Shown here in pieces: positions 13,263 through 28,585 of a stretch of DNA of 64,000 nt. How positions within the stretch are numbered: position 1 is the stretch's first letter; the number at the start of each line of letters is the position of its first letter. Origin of the DNA: Eledone cirrhosa (Eukaryota > Mollusca > Cephalopoda > Octopoda > Eledonidae); NCBI GenBank assembly GCA_964016885.1, contig OZ024744.1, positions 115,671,302-115,735,301 on the forward strand, in the 5' to 3' direction. The notes beneath the pieces were generated by a model. That model had not been told where the DNA came from. It saw only the letters and a list, made by a program, of their open reading frames with translations, and did no database searches. Position numbers and translations under genes: made by a program.

Positions 13263-16200
13263 GTACACAAAACAGACATAGAGACACTGACATAGAGACA
13301 TAGAGACATAGACATATAGACAGACATAGAGATACTGACATAGAGACATAGACATAGAGACATAGACATAGAGACATAGACATAGAGACACTGACATAGA
13401 GACACAGACATAGAGACACAGACATAGAGACACAGACATAGAGACATAGACATAGAGACATAGAGACATAGAGACACAGACATAGAGACACAGACATAGA
13501 GACACAGACAGAGAGACATAGACATAGAGACATAGAGACACAGACATAGAGACACTGACATAGAGACATAGACATAGAGACATAGACATAGAGACATAGA
13601 CATAGAGACACTGACATAGAGACATAGAGACATAGAGACACTGACATAGAGACATAGACATAGAGACACAGACATAGAGACACTGACATAGAGACATAGA
13701 CATAGAGACACAGACATAGAGACATAGCCATAGAGACATAGACATAGAGACACAGACATAGAGACACTGACATAGAGACACAGACATAGAGACACAGACA
13801 TAGAGACACAGACATAGAGACATAGACATAGAGACATAGACATAGAGACATAGACATACAGACGCAGAGACACTGACATAGAGACACAGACATAGAGACA
13901 TAGACATAGAGACATAGACATAGAGACATAGACATAGAGACACAGACATAGAGACACAGACATAGAGACACAGACATAGAGACACAGACATAGAGACATA
14001 GACATAGAGACATAGACATAGAGACACTGACATAGAGACACAGACATAGAGACACTGACATAGAGACATAGACATAGAGACACAGACATAGAGACACAGT
14101 TATAGAGACACAGACATAGAGACATAGACATAGAGACACAGACATAGAGACATAGACATAGAGACACTGACATAGAGACACAGACATAGAGACACTGACA
14201 TAGAGACACAGACATAGAGACATAGACATAGAGACACTGACATAGAGACACAGACATAGAGACACAGACATAGAGACATAGACATAGAGACACAGACATA
14301 GAGACACAGACATAGAGACACAGACATAGAGACACTGACATAGAGACACAGACATAGAGACACAGACATAGAGACACTGACATAGAGACATAGACATAGA
14401 GACACAGACATAGAGACACAGACATAGAGACACAGACATAGAGACATAGACATAGAGACATAGACATAGAGACACTGACATAGAGACACAGACATAGAGA
14501 CACAGACATAGAGACACTGACATAGAGACATAGACATAGAGACATAGACATAGAGACATAGACATAGAGACACTGACATAGAGACACAGACATAGAGACA
14601 CAGACATAGAGACATAGACATAGAGACACAGACATAGAGACATAGACATACAGACATAGAGACAATGACATAGAGACACTGACATAGAGACACAGACATA
14701 GAGACACTGACATAGAGACACAGACATAGAGACACAGACATAGAGACACAGACATAGAGACACAGACATAGAGACATAGACATAGAGACACAGACATAGA
14801 GACACAGACATAGAGACACTGACATAGAGACATAGACATAGAGACATAGACATAGAGACACTGACATAGAGACACAGACATAGAGACACAGACATAGAGA
14901 CATAGACATAGAGACACAGACATAGAGACACTGACATAGAGACATAGCCATAGAGACACAGACATAGAGACACTGACATAGAGACATATACATAGAGACA
15001 CAGACATAGAGACACTGACATAGAGACATAGACATAGAGACATAGACATAGAGACACTGACATAGAGACACAGACAGAGAGACACAGACATAGAGACACA
15101 GACATAGAGACACAGACATAGAGACATAGACATAGAGACATAGACATAGAGACACAGACATAGAGACATAGCCATAGAGACATAGACATAGAGACACAGA
15201 CATAGAGACATAGACATAGAGACATAGACATAGAGACACTGACATAGAGACACAGACATAGAGACATAGACATAGAGACATAGACATAGAGACATAGACA
15301 TACAGACGCAGAGACACTGACATAGAGACACAGACATAGAGACATAGACATAGAGACATAGACATAGAGACACAGACATAGAGACACAGACATAGAGACA
15401 CAGACATAGAGACACAGACATAGAGACACAGACATAGAGACATAGACATAGAGACATAGACATAGAGACACTGACATAGAGACACAGACATAGAGACACT
15501 GACATAGAGACATAGACATAGAGACACAGACATAGAGACACAGACATAGAGACACAGACATAGAGACACAGACATAGAGACATAGACATAGAGACACTGA
15601 CATAGAGACACAGACATAGAGACACTGACATAGAGACACAGACATAGAGACATAGACATAGAGACACTGACATAGAGACACAGACATAGAGACACAGACA
15701 TAGAGACATAGACATAGAGACACAGACATAGAGACACAGACATAGAGACACAGACATAGAGACACTGACATAGAGACACAGACATAGAGACACAGACATA
15801 GAGACACTGACATAGAGACATAGACATAGAGACATAGACATAGAGACACAGACATAGAGACACAGACATAGAGACACAGACATAGAGACATAGACATAGA
15901 GACACTGACATAGAGACACAGACATAGAGACACAGACATAGAGACACTGACATAGAGACATAGACATAGAGACATAGACATAGAGACATAGACATAGAGA
16001 CACTGACATAGAGACACAGACATAGAGACACAGACATAGAGACATAGACATAGAGACACAGACATAGAGACATAGACATACAGACATAGAGACACTGACA
16101 TAGAGACACTGACATAGAGACACAGACATAGAGACACTGACATAGAGACACAGACATAGAGACACAGACATAGAGACACAGACATAGAGACACAGACATA

Positions 16201-19200
16201 GAGACACAGACATAGAGACACTGACATAGAGACATAGACATAGAGACATAGACATAGAGACACTGACATAGAGACACAGACATAGAGACACAGACATAGA
16301 GACACTGACATAGAGACACAGACAGAGAGACACAGACATAGAGACACAGACATAGAGACACAGACATAGAGACATAGACATAGAGACATAGACATAGAGA
16401 CACTGACATAGAGACACAGACATAGAGACACAGACATAGAGACATAGACATAGAGACACAGACATAGAGACACAGACATAGAGACACAGACATAGAGACA
16501 CTGACATAGAGACACAGACATAGAGACACAGACATAGAGACACTGACATAGAGACATAGACATAGAGACACAGACATAGAGACACAGACATAGAGACACA
16601 GACATAGAGACATAGACATAGAGACATAGACATAGAGACACTGACATAGAGACACAGACATAGAGACACAGACATAGAGACACTGACATAGAGACATAGA
16701 CATAGAGACATAGACATAGAGACATAGACATAGAGACACTGACATAGAGACACAGACATAGAGACACAGACATAGAGACATAGACATAGAGACACAGACA
16801 TAGAGACATAGACATACAGACATAGAGACAATGACATAGAGACACTGACATAGAGACACAGACATAGAGACACTGACATAGAGACACAGACATAGAGACA
16901 CAGACATAGAGACACAGACATAGAGACACAGACATAGAGACATAGACATAGAGACACAGACATAGAGACACAGACATAGAGACACTGACATAGAGACATA
17001 GACATAGAGACATAGACATAGAGACACTGACATAGAGACACAGACATAGAGACACAGACATAGAGACATAGACATAGAGACACAGACATAGAGACACTGA
17101 CATAGAGACATAGCCATAGAGACACAGACATAGAGACACTGACATAGAGACATATACATAGAGACACAGACATAGAGACACTGACATAGAGACATAGACA
17201 TAGAGACATAGACATAGAGACACTGACATAGAGACACAGACAGAGAGACACAGACATAGAGACACAGACATAGAGACACAGACATAGAGACATAGACATA
17301 GAGACATAGACATAGAGACACAGACATAGAGACATAGCCATAGAGACATAGACATAGAGACACAGACATAGAGACATAGACATAGAGACATAGACATAGA
17401 GACACTGACATAGAGACACAGACATAGAGACATAGACATAGAGACATAGACATAGAGACATAGACATACAGACGCAGAGACACTGACATAGAGACACAGA
17501 CATAGAGACATAGACATAGAGACATAGACATAGAGACACAGACATAGAGACACAGACATAGAGACACAGACATAGAGACACAGACATAGAGACACAGACA
17601 TAGAGACATAGACATAGAGACATAGACATAGAGACACTGACATAGAGACACAGACATAGAGACACTGACATAGAGACATAGACATAGAGACACAGACATA
17701 GAGACACAGACATAGAGACACAGACATAGAGACATAGACATAGAGACACAGACATAGAGACATAGACATAGAGACACTGACATAGAGACACAGACATAGA
17801 GACACTGACATAGAGACACAGACATAGAGACATAGACATAGAGACACTGACATAGAGACACAGACATAGAGACACAGACATAGAGACATAGACATAGAGA
17901 CACAGACATAGAGACACAGACATAGAGACACAGACATAGAGACACTGACATAGAGACACAGACATAGAGACACAGACATAGAGACACTGACATAGAGACA
18001 TAGACATAGAGACATAGACATAGAGACACAGACATAGAGACACAGACATAGAGACACAGACATAGAGACATAGACATAGAGACACTGACATAGAGACACA
18101 GACATAGAGACACAGACATAGAGACACTGACATAGAGACATAGACATAGAGACATAGACATAGAGACATAGACATAGAGACACTGACATAGAGACACAGA
18201 CATAGAGACACAGACATAGAGACATAGACATAGAGACACAGACATAGAGACATAGACATACAGACATAGAGACACTGACATAGAGACACTGACATAGAGA
18301 CACAGACATAGAGACACTGACATAGAGACACAGACATAGAGACACAGACATAGAGACACAGACATAGAGACACAGACATAGAGACACTGACATAGAGACA
18401 TAGACATAGAGACATAGACATAGAGACACTGACATAGAGACACAGACATAGAGACACAGACATAGAGACACTGACATAGAGACACAGACAGAGAGACACA
18501 GACATAGAGACACAGACATAGAGACACAGACATAGAGACATAGACATAGAGACATAGACATAGAGACACTGACATAGAGACACAGACATAGAGACACAGA
18601 CATAGAGACATAGACATAGAGACATAGAGACACAGACATAGAGACATAGACATAGAGACATAGACATAGAGACACAGACATAGAGACACAGACATAGAGA
18701 CACAGACATAGAGACACAGACATAGAGACATAGACATAGAGACACTGACATAGAGACACAGACATAGAGACACAGACATAGAGACACAGACATAGAGACA
18801 CAGACATAGAGACACTGACATAGAGACATAGACATAGAGACACAGACATAGAGACACTGACATAGAGACACAGACATAGAGACACAGACATAGAGACACA
18901 GACATAGAGACACAGACATAGAGACACAGACATAGAGACACAGACATAGAGACATAGAGACATAGAGACACAGACATAGAGACACAGACATAGAGACACA
19001 GACATAGAGACACAGACAGAGAGACACAGACAGAGAGACACAGACAGAGAGACACAGACAGAGAGACACAGACAGAGAGACATAGACATAGAGACATAGA
19101 CATAGAGACACAGACATAGAGACACAGACATAGAGACACAGACATAGAGACACAGACATAGAGACACTGACATAGAGACACAGACAGAGAGACACAGACA

Positions 19201-22200
19201 GAGAGACACAGACAGAGAGACACAGACAGAGAGACACAGACAGAGAGACACAGACAGAGAGACACAGACAGAGAGACTCAGTCAGAGAGACATAGACAGA
19301 GAGACACAGACAGAGAGACACAGACATAGAGACACAGACAGAGAGACACAGACAGAGAGACATAGACATAGAGACACAGACATAGAGACACAGACATAGA
19401 GACACAGACATAGAGACACAGACATAGAGACACTGACATAGAGACACAGACATAGAGACACAGACATAGAGACATAGACATAGAGACATAGACATAGAGA
19501 CACAGACATAGAGACACAGACATAGAGACACAGACATAGAGACACAGACATAGAGACACTGACATAGAGACACAGACATAGAGACATAGACATAGAGACA
19601 TAGACATAGAGACACAGACATAGAGACACAGACATAGAGACACAGACATAGAGACACAGACATAGAGACACTGACATAGAGACACAGACATAGAGACACT
19701 GACATAGAGACACAGACATAGAGACACTGACATAGAGACATAGACAGAGAGACACAGACAGAGAGACACTGACATAGAGACACTGACATAGAGACATAGA
19801 GACATAGAGACACAGACATAGAGACATAGACATAGAGACACAGACATAGAGACACAGACATAGAGACATAGACATAGAGACACAGACATAGAGACATAGA
19901 CATATAGACATAGAGACACAGACATAGAGACATAGACATAGAGACACAGACATAGAGACACAGACATAGAGACATAGACATAGAGACACTGACATAGAGA
20001 CACAGACATAGAGACACAGACATAGAGACACAGACAGAGACACAGACATAGACATACAGACATAGAGACACTGACATAGAGACACTGACATAGAGACACA
20101 GACATAGAGACACAGACATAGAGACACAGACATAGAGACACAGACAGAGAGACACAGACATAGAGACACTGACATAGAGACATAGACATAGAGACATAGA
20201 CATAAAGACATAGACATAGAGACATAGACATAGAGACACAGACATAGAGACACTGACATAGAGACACTGACATAGAGACACTGACATAGAGACACTGACA
20301 TAGAGACACAGACATAGAGACACAGACATAGAGACACAGACAGAGAGACACAGACAGAGAGACACAGACAGAGAGACACAGACATAGAGACATAGACATA
20401 GAGACACAGACATAGAGACATAGACATAGAGACACTGACATAGAGACACAGACATAGAGACATAGACATAGAGACACTGACATAGAGACACAGGCATAGA
20501 GACACTGACATAGAGACACAGACATAGAGACACAGACATATAGACACAGACATAGAGACACAGACATAGAGACATAGACATAGAGACATAGACATAGAGA
20601 CACAGACATAGAGACACAGACATAGAGACACAGACATAGAGACACTGACATAGAGACATAGACATAGAGACATAGAGACACTGACATAGAGACACAGACA
20701 TAGAGACACTGACATAGAGACACAGACATAGAGACACAGACATAGAGACACAGACATAGAGACACAGACAGAGAGACACAGACAGAGAGACACAGACATA
20801 GAGACATAGACATAGAGACATAGACATAGAGACACAGACATAGAGACACAGACATAGAGACACAGACATAGAGACATAGACATAGAGACATAGACATAGA
20901 GACACTGACATAGAGACACAGACATAGAGACATAGACATAGAGACATAGACATAGAGACATAGACATACAGACGCAGAGACACAGACATAGACACAGACA
21001 TAGAGACACAGATATAGAGACACAGACATAGAGACACAGACAGAGAGACACAGACATAGAGACACAGACAGAGAGACACAGACAGAGAGACATAGACAGA
21101 GAGACACAGACATAGAGACATAGACATAGAGACACAGACATAGAGACATAGAGACACAGACATAGAGACACAGACATAGAGACACTGACATAGAGACATA
21201 GACATAGAGACACAGACATAGAGACACAGACATAGACATAGAGACACAGACATAGAGACACTGACATAGAGACACAGACATAGAGACATAGACATAAAGA
21301 CACTGACATAGAGACATAGACATAGAGACACAGACATAGAGACATAGACATAGAGACACAGACATAGAGACACAGACATAGAGACACAGACACAGAGACA
21401 CAGACATAGAGACACAGACATAGAGACACTGACATAGAGACACTGACATAGAGACACTGACATAGAGACACAGACATAGAGACATAGACATAGAGACACA
21501 GACATAGAGACATAGACATAGAGACACAGACATAGAGACACAGACATAGAGACACAGACATAGAGACACAGACATAGAGACACAGACATAGAGACACAGA
21601 CATAGAGACACAGACATAGAGACACAGACATAGAGACACAGACATAGAGACACTGACATAGAGACACAGACATAGAGACATAGACATAGAGACATAGACA
21701 TAGAGACATAGACATACAGACGCAGAGACACTGACATAGAGACACAGACATAGAGACATAGACATAGAGACATAGACATAGAGACACAGACATAGAGACA
21801 CAGACATAGAGACACAGACATAGAGACACAGACATAGAGACACAGACATAGAGACATAGACATAGAGACATAGACATAGAGACACTGACATAGAGACACA
21901 GACATAGAGACACTGACATAGAGACATAGACATAGAGACACAGACATAGAGACACAGACATAGAGACACAGACATAGAGACATAGACATAGAGACACAGA
22001 CATAGAGACATAGACATAGAGACACTGACATAGAGACACAGACATAGAGACACTGACATAGAGACACAGACATAGAGACATAGACATAGAGACACTGACA
22101 TAGAGACACAGACATAGAGACACAGACATAGAGACATAGACATAGAGACACAGACATAGAGACACAGACATAGAGACACAGACATAGAGACACTGACATA

Positions 22201-25200
22201 GAGACACAGACATAGAGACACAGACATAGAGACACTGACATAGAGACATAGACATAGAGACATAGACATAGAGACACAGACATAGAGACACAGACATAGA
22301 GACACAGACATAGAGACATAGACATAGAGACACTGACATAGAGACACAGACATAGAGACACAGACATAGAGACACTGACATAGAGACATAGACATAGAGA
22401 CATAGACATAGAGACATAGACATAGAGACACTGACATAGAGACACAGACATAGAGACACAGACATAGAGACATAGACATAGAGACACAGACATAGAGACA
22501 TAGACATACAGACATAGAGACACTGACATAGAGACACTGACATAGAGACACAGACATAGAGACACTGACATAGAGACACAGACATAGAGACACAGACATA
22601 GAGACACAGACATAGAGACACAGACATAGAGACACTGACATAGAGACATAGACATAGAGACATAGACATAGAGACACTGACATAGAGACACAGACATAGA
22701 GACACAGACATAGAGACACTGACATAGAGACACAGACAGAGAGACACAGACATAGAGACACAGACATAGAGACACAGACATAGAGACATAGACATAGAGA
22801 CATAGACATAGAGACACTGACATAGAGACACAGACATAGAGACACAGACATAGAGACATAGACATAGAGACATAGAGACACAGACATAGAGACATAGACA
22901 TAGAGACATAGACATAGAGACACAGACATAGAGACACAGACATAGAGACACAGACATAGAGACACAGACATAGAGACATAGACATAGAGACACTGACATA
23001 GAGACACAGACATAGAGACACAGACATAGAGACACAGACATAGAGACACAGACATAGAGACACTGACATAGAGACATAGACATAGAGACACAGACATAGA
23101 GACACTGACATAGAGACACAGACATAGAGACACAGACATAGAGACACAGACATAGAGACACAGACATAGAGACACAGACATAGAGACACAGACATAGAGA
23201 CACAGACATAGAGACATAGAGACATAGAGACACAGACATAGAGACACAGACATAGAGACACAGACATAGAGACACAGACAGAGAGACACAGACAGAGAGA
23301 CACAGACAGAGAGACACAGACAGAGAGACACAGACAGAGAGACATAGACATAGAGACATAGACATAGAGACACAGACATAGAGACACAGACATAGAGACA
23401 CAGACATAGAGACACAGACATAGAGACACTGACATAGAGACACAGACAGAGAGACACAGACAGAGAGACACAGACAGAGAGACACAGACAGAGAGACACA
23501 GACAGAGAGACACAGACAGAGAGACACAGACAGAGAGACTCAGACAGAGAGACATAGACAGAGAGACACAGACAGAGAGACACAGACATAGAGACACAGA
23601 CAGAGAGACACAGACAGAGAGACATAGACATAGAGACACAGACATAGAGACACAGACATAGAGACACAGACATAGAGACACAGACATAGAGACACTGACA
23701 TAGAGACACAGACATAGAGACACAGACATAGAGACATAGACATAGAGACATAGACATAGAGACACAGACATAGAGACACAGACATAGAGACACAGACATA
23801 GAGACACAGACATAGAGACACTGACATAGAGACACAGACATAGAGACATAGACATAGAGACATAGACATAGAGACACAGACATAGAGACACAGACATAGA
23901 GACACAGACATAGAGACACAGACATAGAGACACTGACATAGAGACACAGACATAGAGACACTGACATAGAGACACAGACATAGAGACACTGACATAGAGA
24001 CATAGACAGAGAGACACAGACAGAGAGACACTGACATAGAGACACTGACATAGAGACATAGAGACACAGACATAGAGACATAGACATAGAGACACAGACA
24101 TAGAGACACAGACATAGAGACATAGACATAGAGACACAGACATAGAGACATAGACATAGAGACATAGAGACACAGACATAGAGACATAGACATAGAGACA
24201 CAGACATAGAGACACAGACATAGAGACATAGACATAGAGACACTGACATAGAGACACAGACATAGAGACACAGACATAGAGACACAGACAGAGACACAGA
24301 CATAGACATACAGACATAGAGACACTGACATAGAGACACTGACATAGAGACACAGACATAGAGACACAGACATAGAGACACAGACATAGAGACACAGACA
24401 GAGAGACACAGACATAGAGACACTGACATAGAGACATAGACATAGAGACATAGACATAAAGACATAGACATAGAGACATAGACATAGAGACACAGACATA
24501 GAGACACTGACATAGAGACACTGACATAGAGACACTGACATAGAGACACTGACATAGAGACACAGACATAGAGACACAGACATAGAGACACAGACAGAGA
24601 GACACAGACAGAGAGACACAGACAGAGAGACACAGACATAGAGACATAGACATAGAGACACAGACATAGAGACATAGACATAGAGACACTGACATAGAGA
24701 CACAGACATAGAGACATAGACATAGAGACACTGACATAGAGACACAGGCATAGAGACACTGACATAGAGACACAGACATAGAGACACAGACATATAGACA
24801 CAGACATAGAGACACAGACATAGAGACATAGACATAGAGACATAGACATAGAGACACAGACATAGAGACACAGACATAGAGACACAGACATAGAGACACT
24901 GACATAGAGACATAGACATAGAGACATAGAGACACTGACATAGAGACACAGACATAGAGACACTGACATAGAGACACAGACATAGAGACACAGACATAGA
25001 GACACAGACATAGAGACACAGACAGAGAGACACAGACAGAGAGACACAGACATAGAGACATAGACATAGAGACATAGACATAGAGACACAGACATAGAGA
25101 CACAGACATAGAGACACAGACATAGAGACATAGACATAGAGACATAGACATAGAGACACTGACATAGAGACACAGACATAGAGACATAGACATAGAGACA

Positions 25201-26640
25201 TAGACATAGAGACATAGACATACAGACGCAGAGACACAGACATAGACACAGACATAGAGACACAGACATAGAGACACAGACATAGAGACACAGACAGAGA
25301 GACACAGACATAGAGACACAGACAGAGAGACACAGACAGAGAGACATAGACAGAGAGACACAGACATAGAGACATAGACATAGAGACACAGACATAGAGA
25401 CATAGAGACACAGACATAGAGACACAGACATAGAGACACTGACATAGAGACATAGACATAGAGACACAGACATAGAGACACAGACATAGACATAGAGACA
25501 CAGACATAGAGACACTGACATAGAGACACAGACATAGAGACATAGACATAAAGACACTGACATAGAGACATAGACATAGAGACACAGACATAGAGACATA
25601 GACATAGAGACACAGACATAGAGACACAGACATAGAGACACAGACACAGAGACACAGACATAGAGACACAGACATAGAGACACTGACATAGAGACACTGA
25701 CATAGAGACACTGACATAGAGACACAGACATAGAGACATAGACATAGAGACACAGACATAGAGACATAGACATAGAGACACAGACATAGAGACACAGACA
25801 TAGAGACACAGACATAGAGACACAGACATAGAGACACAGACATAGAGACACAGACATAGAGACACAGACATAGAGACACAGACATAGAGACACAGACATA
25901 GAGACACTGACATAGAGACACAGATATAGAGACACAGACATAGAGACACAGACATAGAGACATAGACATAGAGACACAGAGACATAGACATAGAGACACA
26001 GACAGAGAGACACAGATATAGAGACATAGACATAGAGACACAGACATAGAGACACAGACATAGAGACATAGACATAGAGACACAGAGACATAGACATAGA
26101 GACACAGACATAGAGACACAGACATAGAGACACAGACATAGAGACACAGACATAGAGACACTGACATAGAGACACTGACATAGAGACACAGACATAGAGA
26201 CACTGACATAGAGACACAGACATAGAGACACAGACATAGAGACACTGACATAGAGACACAGACATAGAGACACAGACATAGAGACACAGACATAGAGACA
26301 CAGACATAGAGACACTGACATAGAGACACAGACATAGAGACACAGACATAGAGACATAGACATAGAGACACAGACATAGAGACACTGACATAGAGACACA
26401 GACATAGAGACACAGACATAGAGACACAGACATAGAGACATAGACATACAGACGCAGAGACACAGACATAGACACAGACATAGAGACACAGACATAGAGA
26501 CACAGACATAGAGACACAGACATAGAGACACAGACATAGAGACACAGACATAGAGACATAGACATAGAGACACAGACATAGAGACACTGACATAGAGACA
26601 CAGACATAGAGACATAGACATAGAGACACTGACATAGAGA
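13263..26640. repeat. 14-bp satellite array (cagacatagagaca)
   Basis: The unit is cagacatagagaca, with the first bases varying among ca, ta and ct, and a cagacagagagaca subtype clustered at about 19010-19080, 19190-19320, 23278-23340 and 23440-23620. At 14 bp per unit there are roughly 950 copies. Rare markers recur in order: acagacgcagagac at about 13857, 15300, 17467, 20967, 21717, 25217 and 26447, gacaatgacatagag at about 14652 and 16823, and gacacaggcatagag at about 20487 and 24741. These show nested higher-order periods near 2.17 kb and 4.26 kb. The minus strand has no stop codon in any unit variant, so all three minus frames stay open for kilobases; the plus strand is closed by tag in catagag. 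I treat the resulting frames as artefacts. Confidence 0.97.
18600..22860. repeat. About 4.26-kb higher-order period within the 14-bp array
   Basis: Rare variants in this block recur about 4.25-4.26 kb further right in the same order. Examples are the gactca block at 19275 and 23537, the cagagagacacagac runs at about 19010 and 23278, the caggcata variant at 20491 and 24745, and the cgcagagacac marker at about 20967 and 25217. The exact boundaries cannot be fixed by eye because the unit is so short. Confidence 0.75.
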
Positions 26641-26931
26641 CAAACACACACACACAGACACAGAGACAAACACACACACAGACACAGAGACAAACACAGA
26701 CACAGAGACAAACACACACACACAGACAGAGACAAACACACACAGAGACAGACACAGACAGTCACACACAGACATAGAGACACACACACACACACACACA
26801 CACGCAGACATAGAGACACACACATACAAACTAACAAAAACACACATATGCACACTGTGTCCGTGTGCGTGTGTGTGTGTGTTTGTGTGTATGTATATGT
26901 GTATATGTTTGTGTGATGTGAACAAGTGCAC
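26641..26931. repeat. CA-rich edge of the 14-bp array and GT microsatellite
   Basis: Here gacatagagac units become interspersed with runs of ca (gacaaacacacacaca, agacacagagac), then give way to (ca)n at about 26778-26806, then to a (gt)n tract with tatg interruptions at about 26853-26920. The decay from 14-mer to dinucleotide is gradual rather than abrupt. Confidence 0.9.
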
Positions 26932-27011
26932 ATATGTAAAAACAAACGGAAAGTATTAAACCATTATCCACAAGTGAAGAGAGAATTGAGGGGGAGAACG
27001 TCACAACGTGG
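26932..27011. other. Short single-copy spacer
   Basis: About 80 bp between the GT tract and the 41-bp array. No coding or RNA signature is seen. Confidence 0.6.
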
Positions 27012-27462
27012 AATGTTGTGAAACAGTGATACAAAGACACAGTTTTCGGCTAATGTTGTGAAACAGTGATACAAAGACACAGTTTTCGGCTAATGTTGTT
27101 AATCAGTGATACCAAAGACACAGTTTTCCGCTAATGTTGTTAATCAGTGATACCAAAGACACAGTTTTCGGCTAATGTTGTTAATCAGTGATACCAAAGA
27201 CACAGTTTTCGGCTAATGTTGTGAAACAGTGATACAAAGACACAGTTTTCGGCTAATGTTGTTAATCAGTGATACCAAAGACACAGTTTTCGGCTAATGT
27301 TGTTAATCAGTGATACCAAAGACACAGTTTTCGGCTAATGTTGTGAAACAGTGATTCAAAGACACAGTTTTCCGCTAATGTTGTTAATCAGTGATACCAA
27401 AGACACAGTTTTCGGCTAATGTTGTTAATCAGTGATACCAAAGACACAGTTTTCCGCTATAC
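27012..27462 (+). repeat. 40/41-bp minisatellite, 11 copies
   Basis: Eleven head-to-tail units, each containing gctaatgttgt, then cagtgatac, then aaagacacagttttcg. Two forms alternate: one reads gtgaaacagtgatacaaag (40 bp) and the other gttaatcagtgataccaaag (41 bp). The acagttttc string occurs at about 27040, 27080, 27121, 27162, 27203, 27243, 27284, 27325, 27366, 27407 and 27448. The array ends at ccgctatacagcc. Confidence 0.95.
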
Positions 27463-27494
27463 AGCCAAATGAAGAGAAACAAAAACAATAATAA

Positions 27495-27636
27495 TGATTT
27501 TTAATTTAAGCACAAGGCCAGCAATTTCGGATAACTGAAAGGTAAAGTTGGTATGGGCTTGATTTGAACCACGAACATAGCTACAACACTGCAGGTTGAT
27601 CTGTCAAATGTTCTAACGACTCTACCAAATCAACAG
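27495..27636 (-). mobile_element. tRNA-derived SINE fragment (tail atttaagcacaaggcc)
   Basis: On the minus strand this is a SINE with a tRNA-like head and a tail reading ggccttgtgcttaaat. The reversed box B region is visible as tgatttgaaccacgaac, and the conserved block aaaggtaaagttgg is the reverse of the ccaactttacctttc block seen in the plus-strand copies at 29328-29878. The middle is shortened relative to those copies. From general knowledge it matches the abundant tRNA-headed SINEs of octopus and squid. It is not an intact tRNA gene. Confidence 0.75.
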
Positions 27637-27757
27637 TTTAATAACAACTGTCACATATTTAGACTAATAAGTGCCATTTGTTTAGAAATAGGTAAGAAGA
27701 GAAAATAAGGAAGTATTTGATAGAGGAATTAGTAGAGATAGCTTCAGTATAGATTAT

Positions 27758-28008
27758 ATAAAGTGGTTGGTGATAGGAAGGACATCCAGCTGTAGATAAC
27801 TTGCCTAACAAACGGTTGGGAGGACCCCTTAGTTGTGTCAAACTTCCCTTGTGTTGGTGCCAAGATACTCTCATTAGATCAGGGGATTGTGAGATACAGG
27901 TCTCTGACCCATCTGAGAGGTCAGTAGTTCTGTTTATGTACTGACTCTGTGAAGACCTGTCCAATCCTTCTTAGAAAGAAAAACGGACGTTAATTATGAT
28001 GATAATTA
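27758..28008 (+). mobile_element. Diverged SINE/LINE 3'-end fragment with gat tail
   Basis: The string gtggttggtgataggaagg followed by acatccagctgtag is a diverged version of the 3' end seen at 38520-38655, 41640-41808 and 51215-51400. It ends in aaacggacgttaattatgatgataat, a degenerate gat tail. The middle holds an unrelated or highly diverged segment of about 170 bp. Minus-strand open frames across it have no recognisable domain. Confidence 0.65.
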
Positions 28009-28254
28009 GACATACATACATACATATATATAGATAATAGTTATTGAAATGGTCAGTACATTTTGATTTATCTTGTATTTTCCGTTTGCTTCAGAGTTTA
28101 TATTCGTCAAACCAACGTGGTCTTACTACCCTTGTAATTCTAAACACAATTTACTGTGTTTATTCTTTTATATATATATATATACATACGTACATATATA
28201 CATACATATTTCCGTACATACATATACACACACACACATATATATTTATATATC

Positions 28255-28335
<81 letters not shown>

Positions 28336-28345
28336 GCATACACGA
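28009..28345. repeat. TA and TATG microsatellites
   Basis: Low-complexity tacata, tata and catacata runs, with a nearly uninterrupted (ta)n tract at about 28260-28332. Open frames over this region translate to isoleucine-tyrosine strings and are not genes. Confidence 0.95.
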
Positions 28346-28585
28346 ACATATATACCACAGATAACTATATAGTTGGTTGTATAACGTTCGGTTAGTGATG
28401 GTTGACCAGTTTAAGCACTCAGTGGTATTACGTGGATCCGGCTACCTAAGTACGACTCGTCCTTGTGTCATCACCGGCTTTCGTGTCCGTGACAAGCACA
28501 ACTTTATAATACTAAATATTTACACACACATATATATATATGTGTATGTGAGTGCGTCTATCATATATATATAAATATACATATA
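28346..28585. other. Unclassified intergenic DNA
   Basis: About 240 bp of moderately complex DNA containing gttggttgtataacgttcgg and a TA-rich end. I recognise no coding, RNA or repeat family in it. Confidence 0.5.

Noticed and set aside
13226..26945. Minus-strand open frames of up to 3433 codons
   Set aside because: They are one 14-bp satellite read without stops in all three frames. The translation is a pure 14-residue periodicity, several frames overlap with equal length, and they end where the array ends.
28044..28395. Isoleucine-tyrosine-rich open frames
   Set aside because: They are translated (ta)n and (tacata)n microsatellite.
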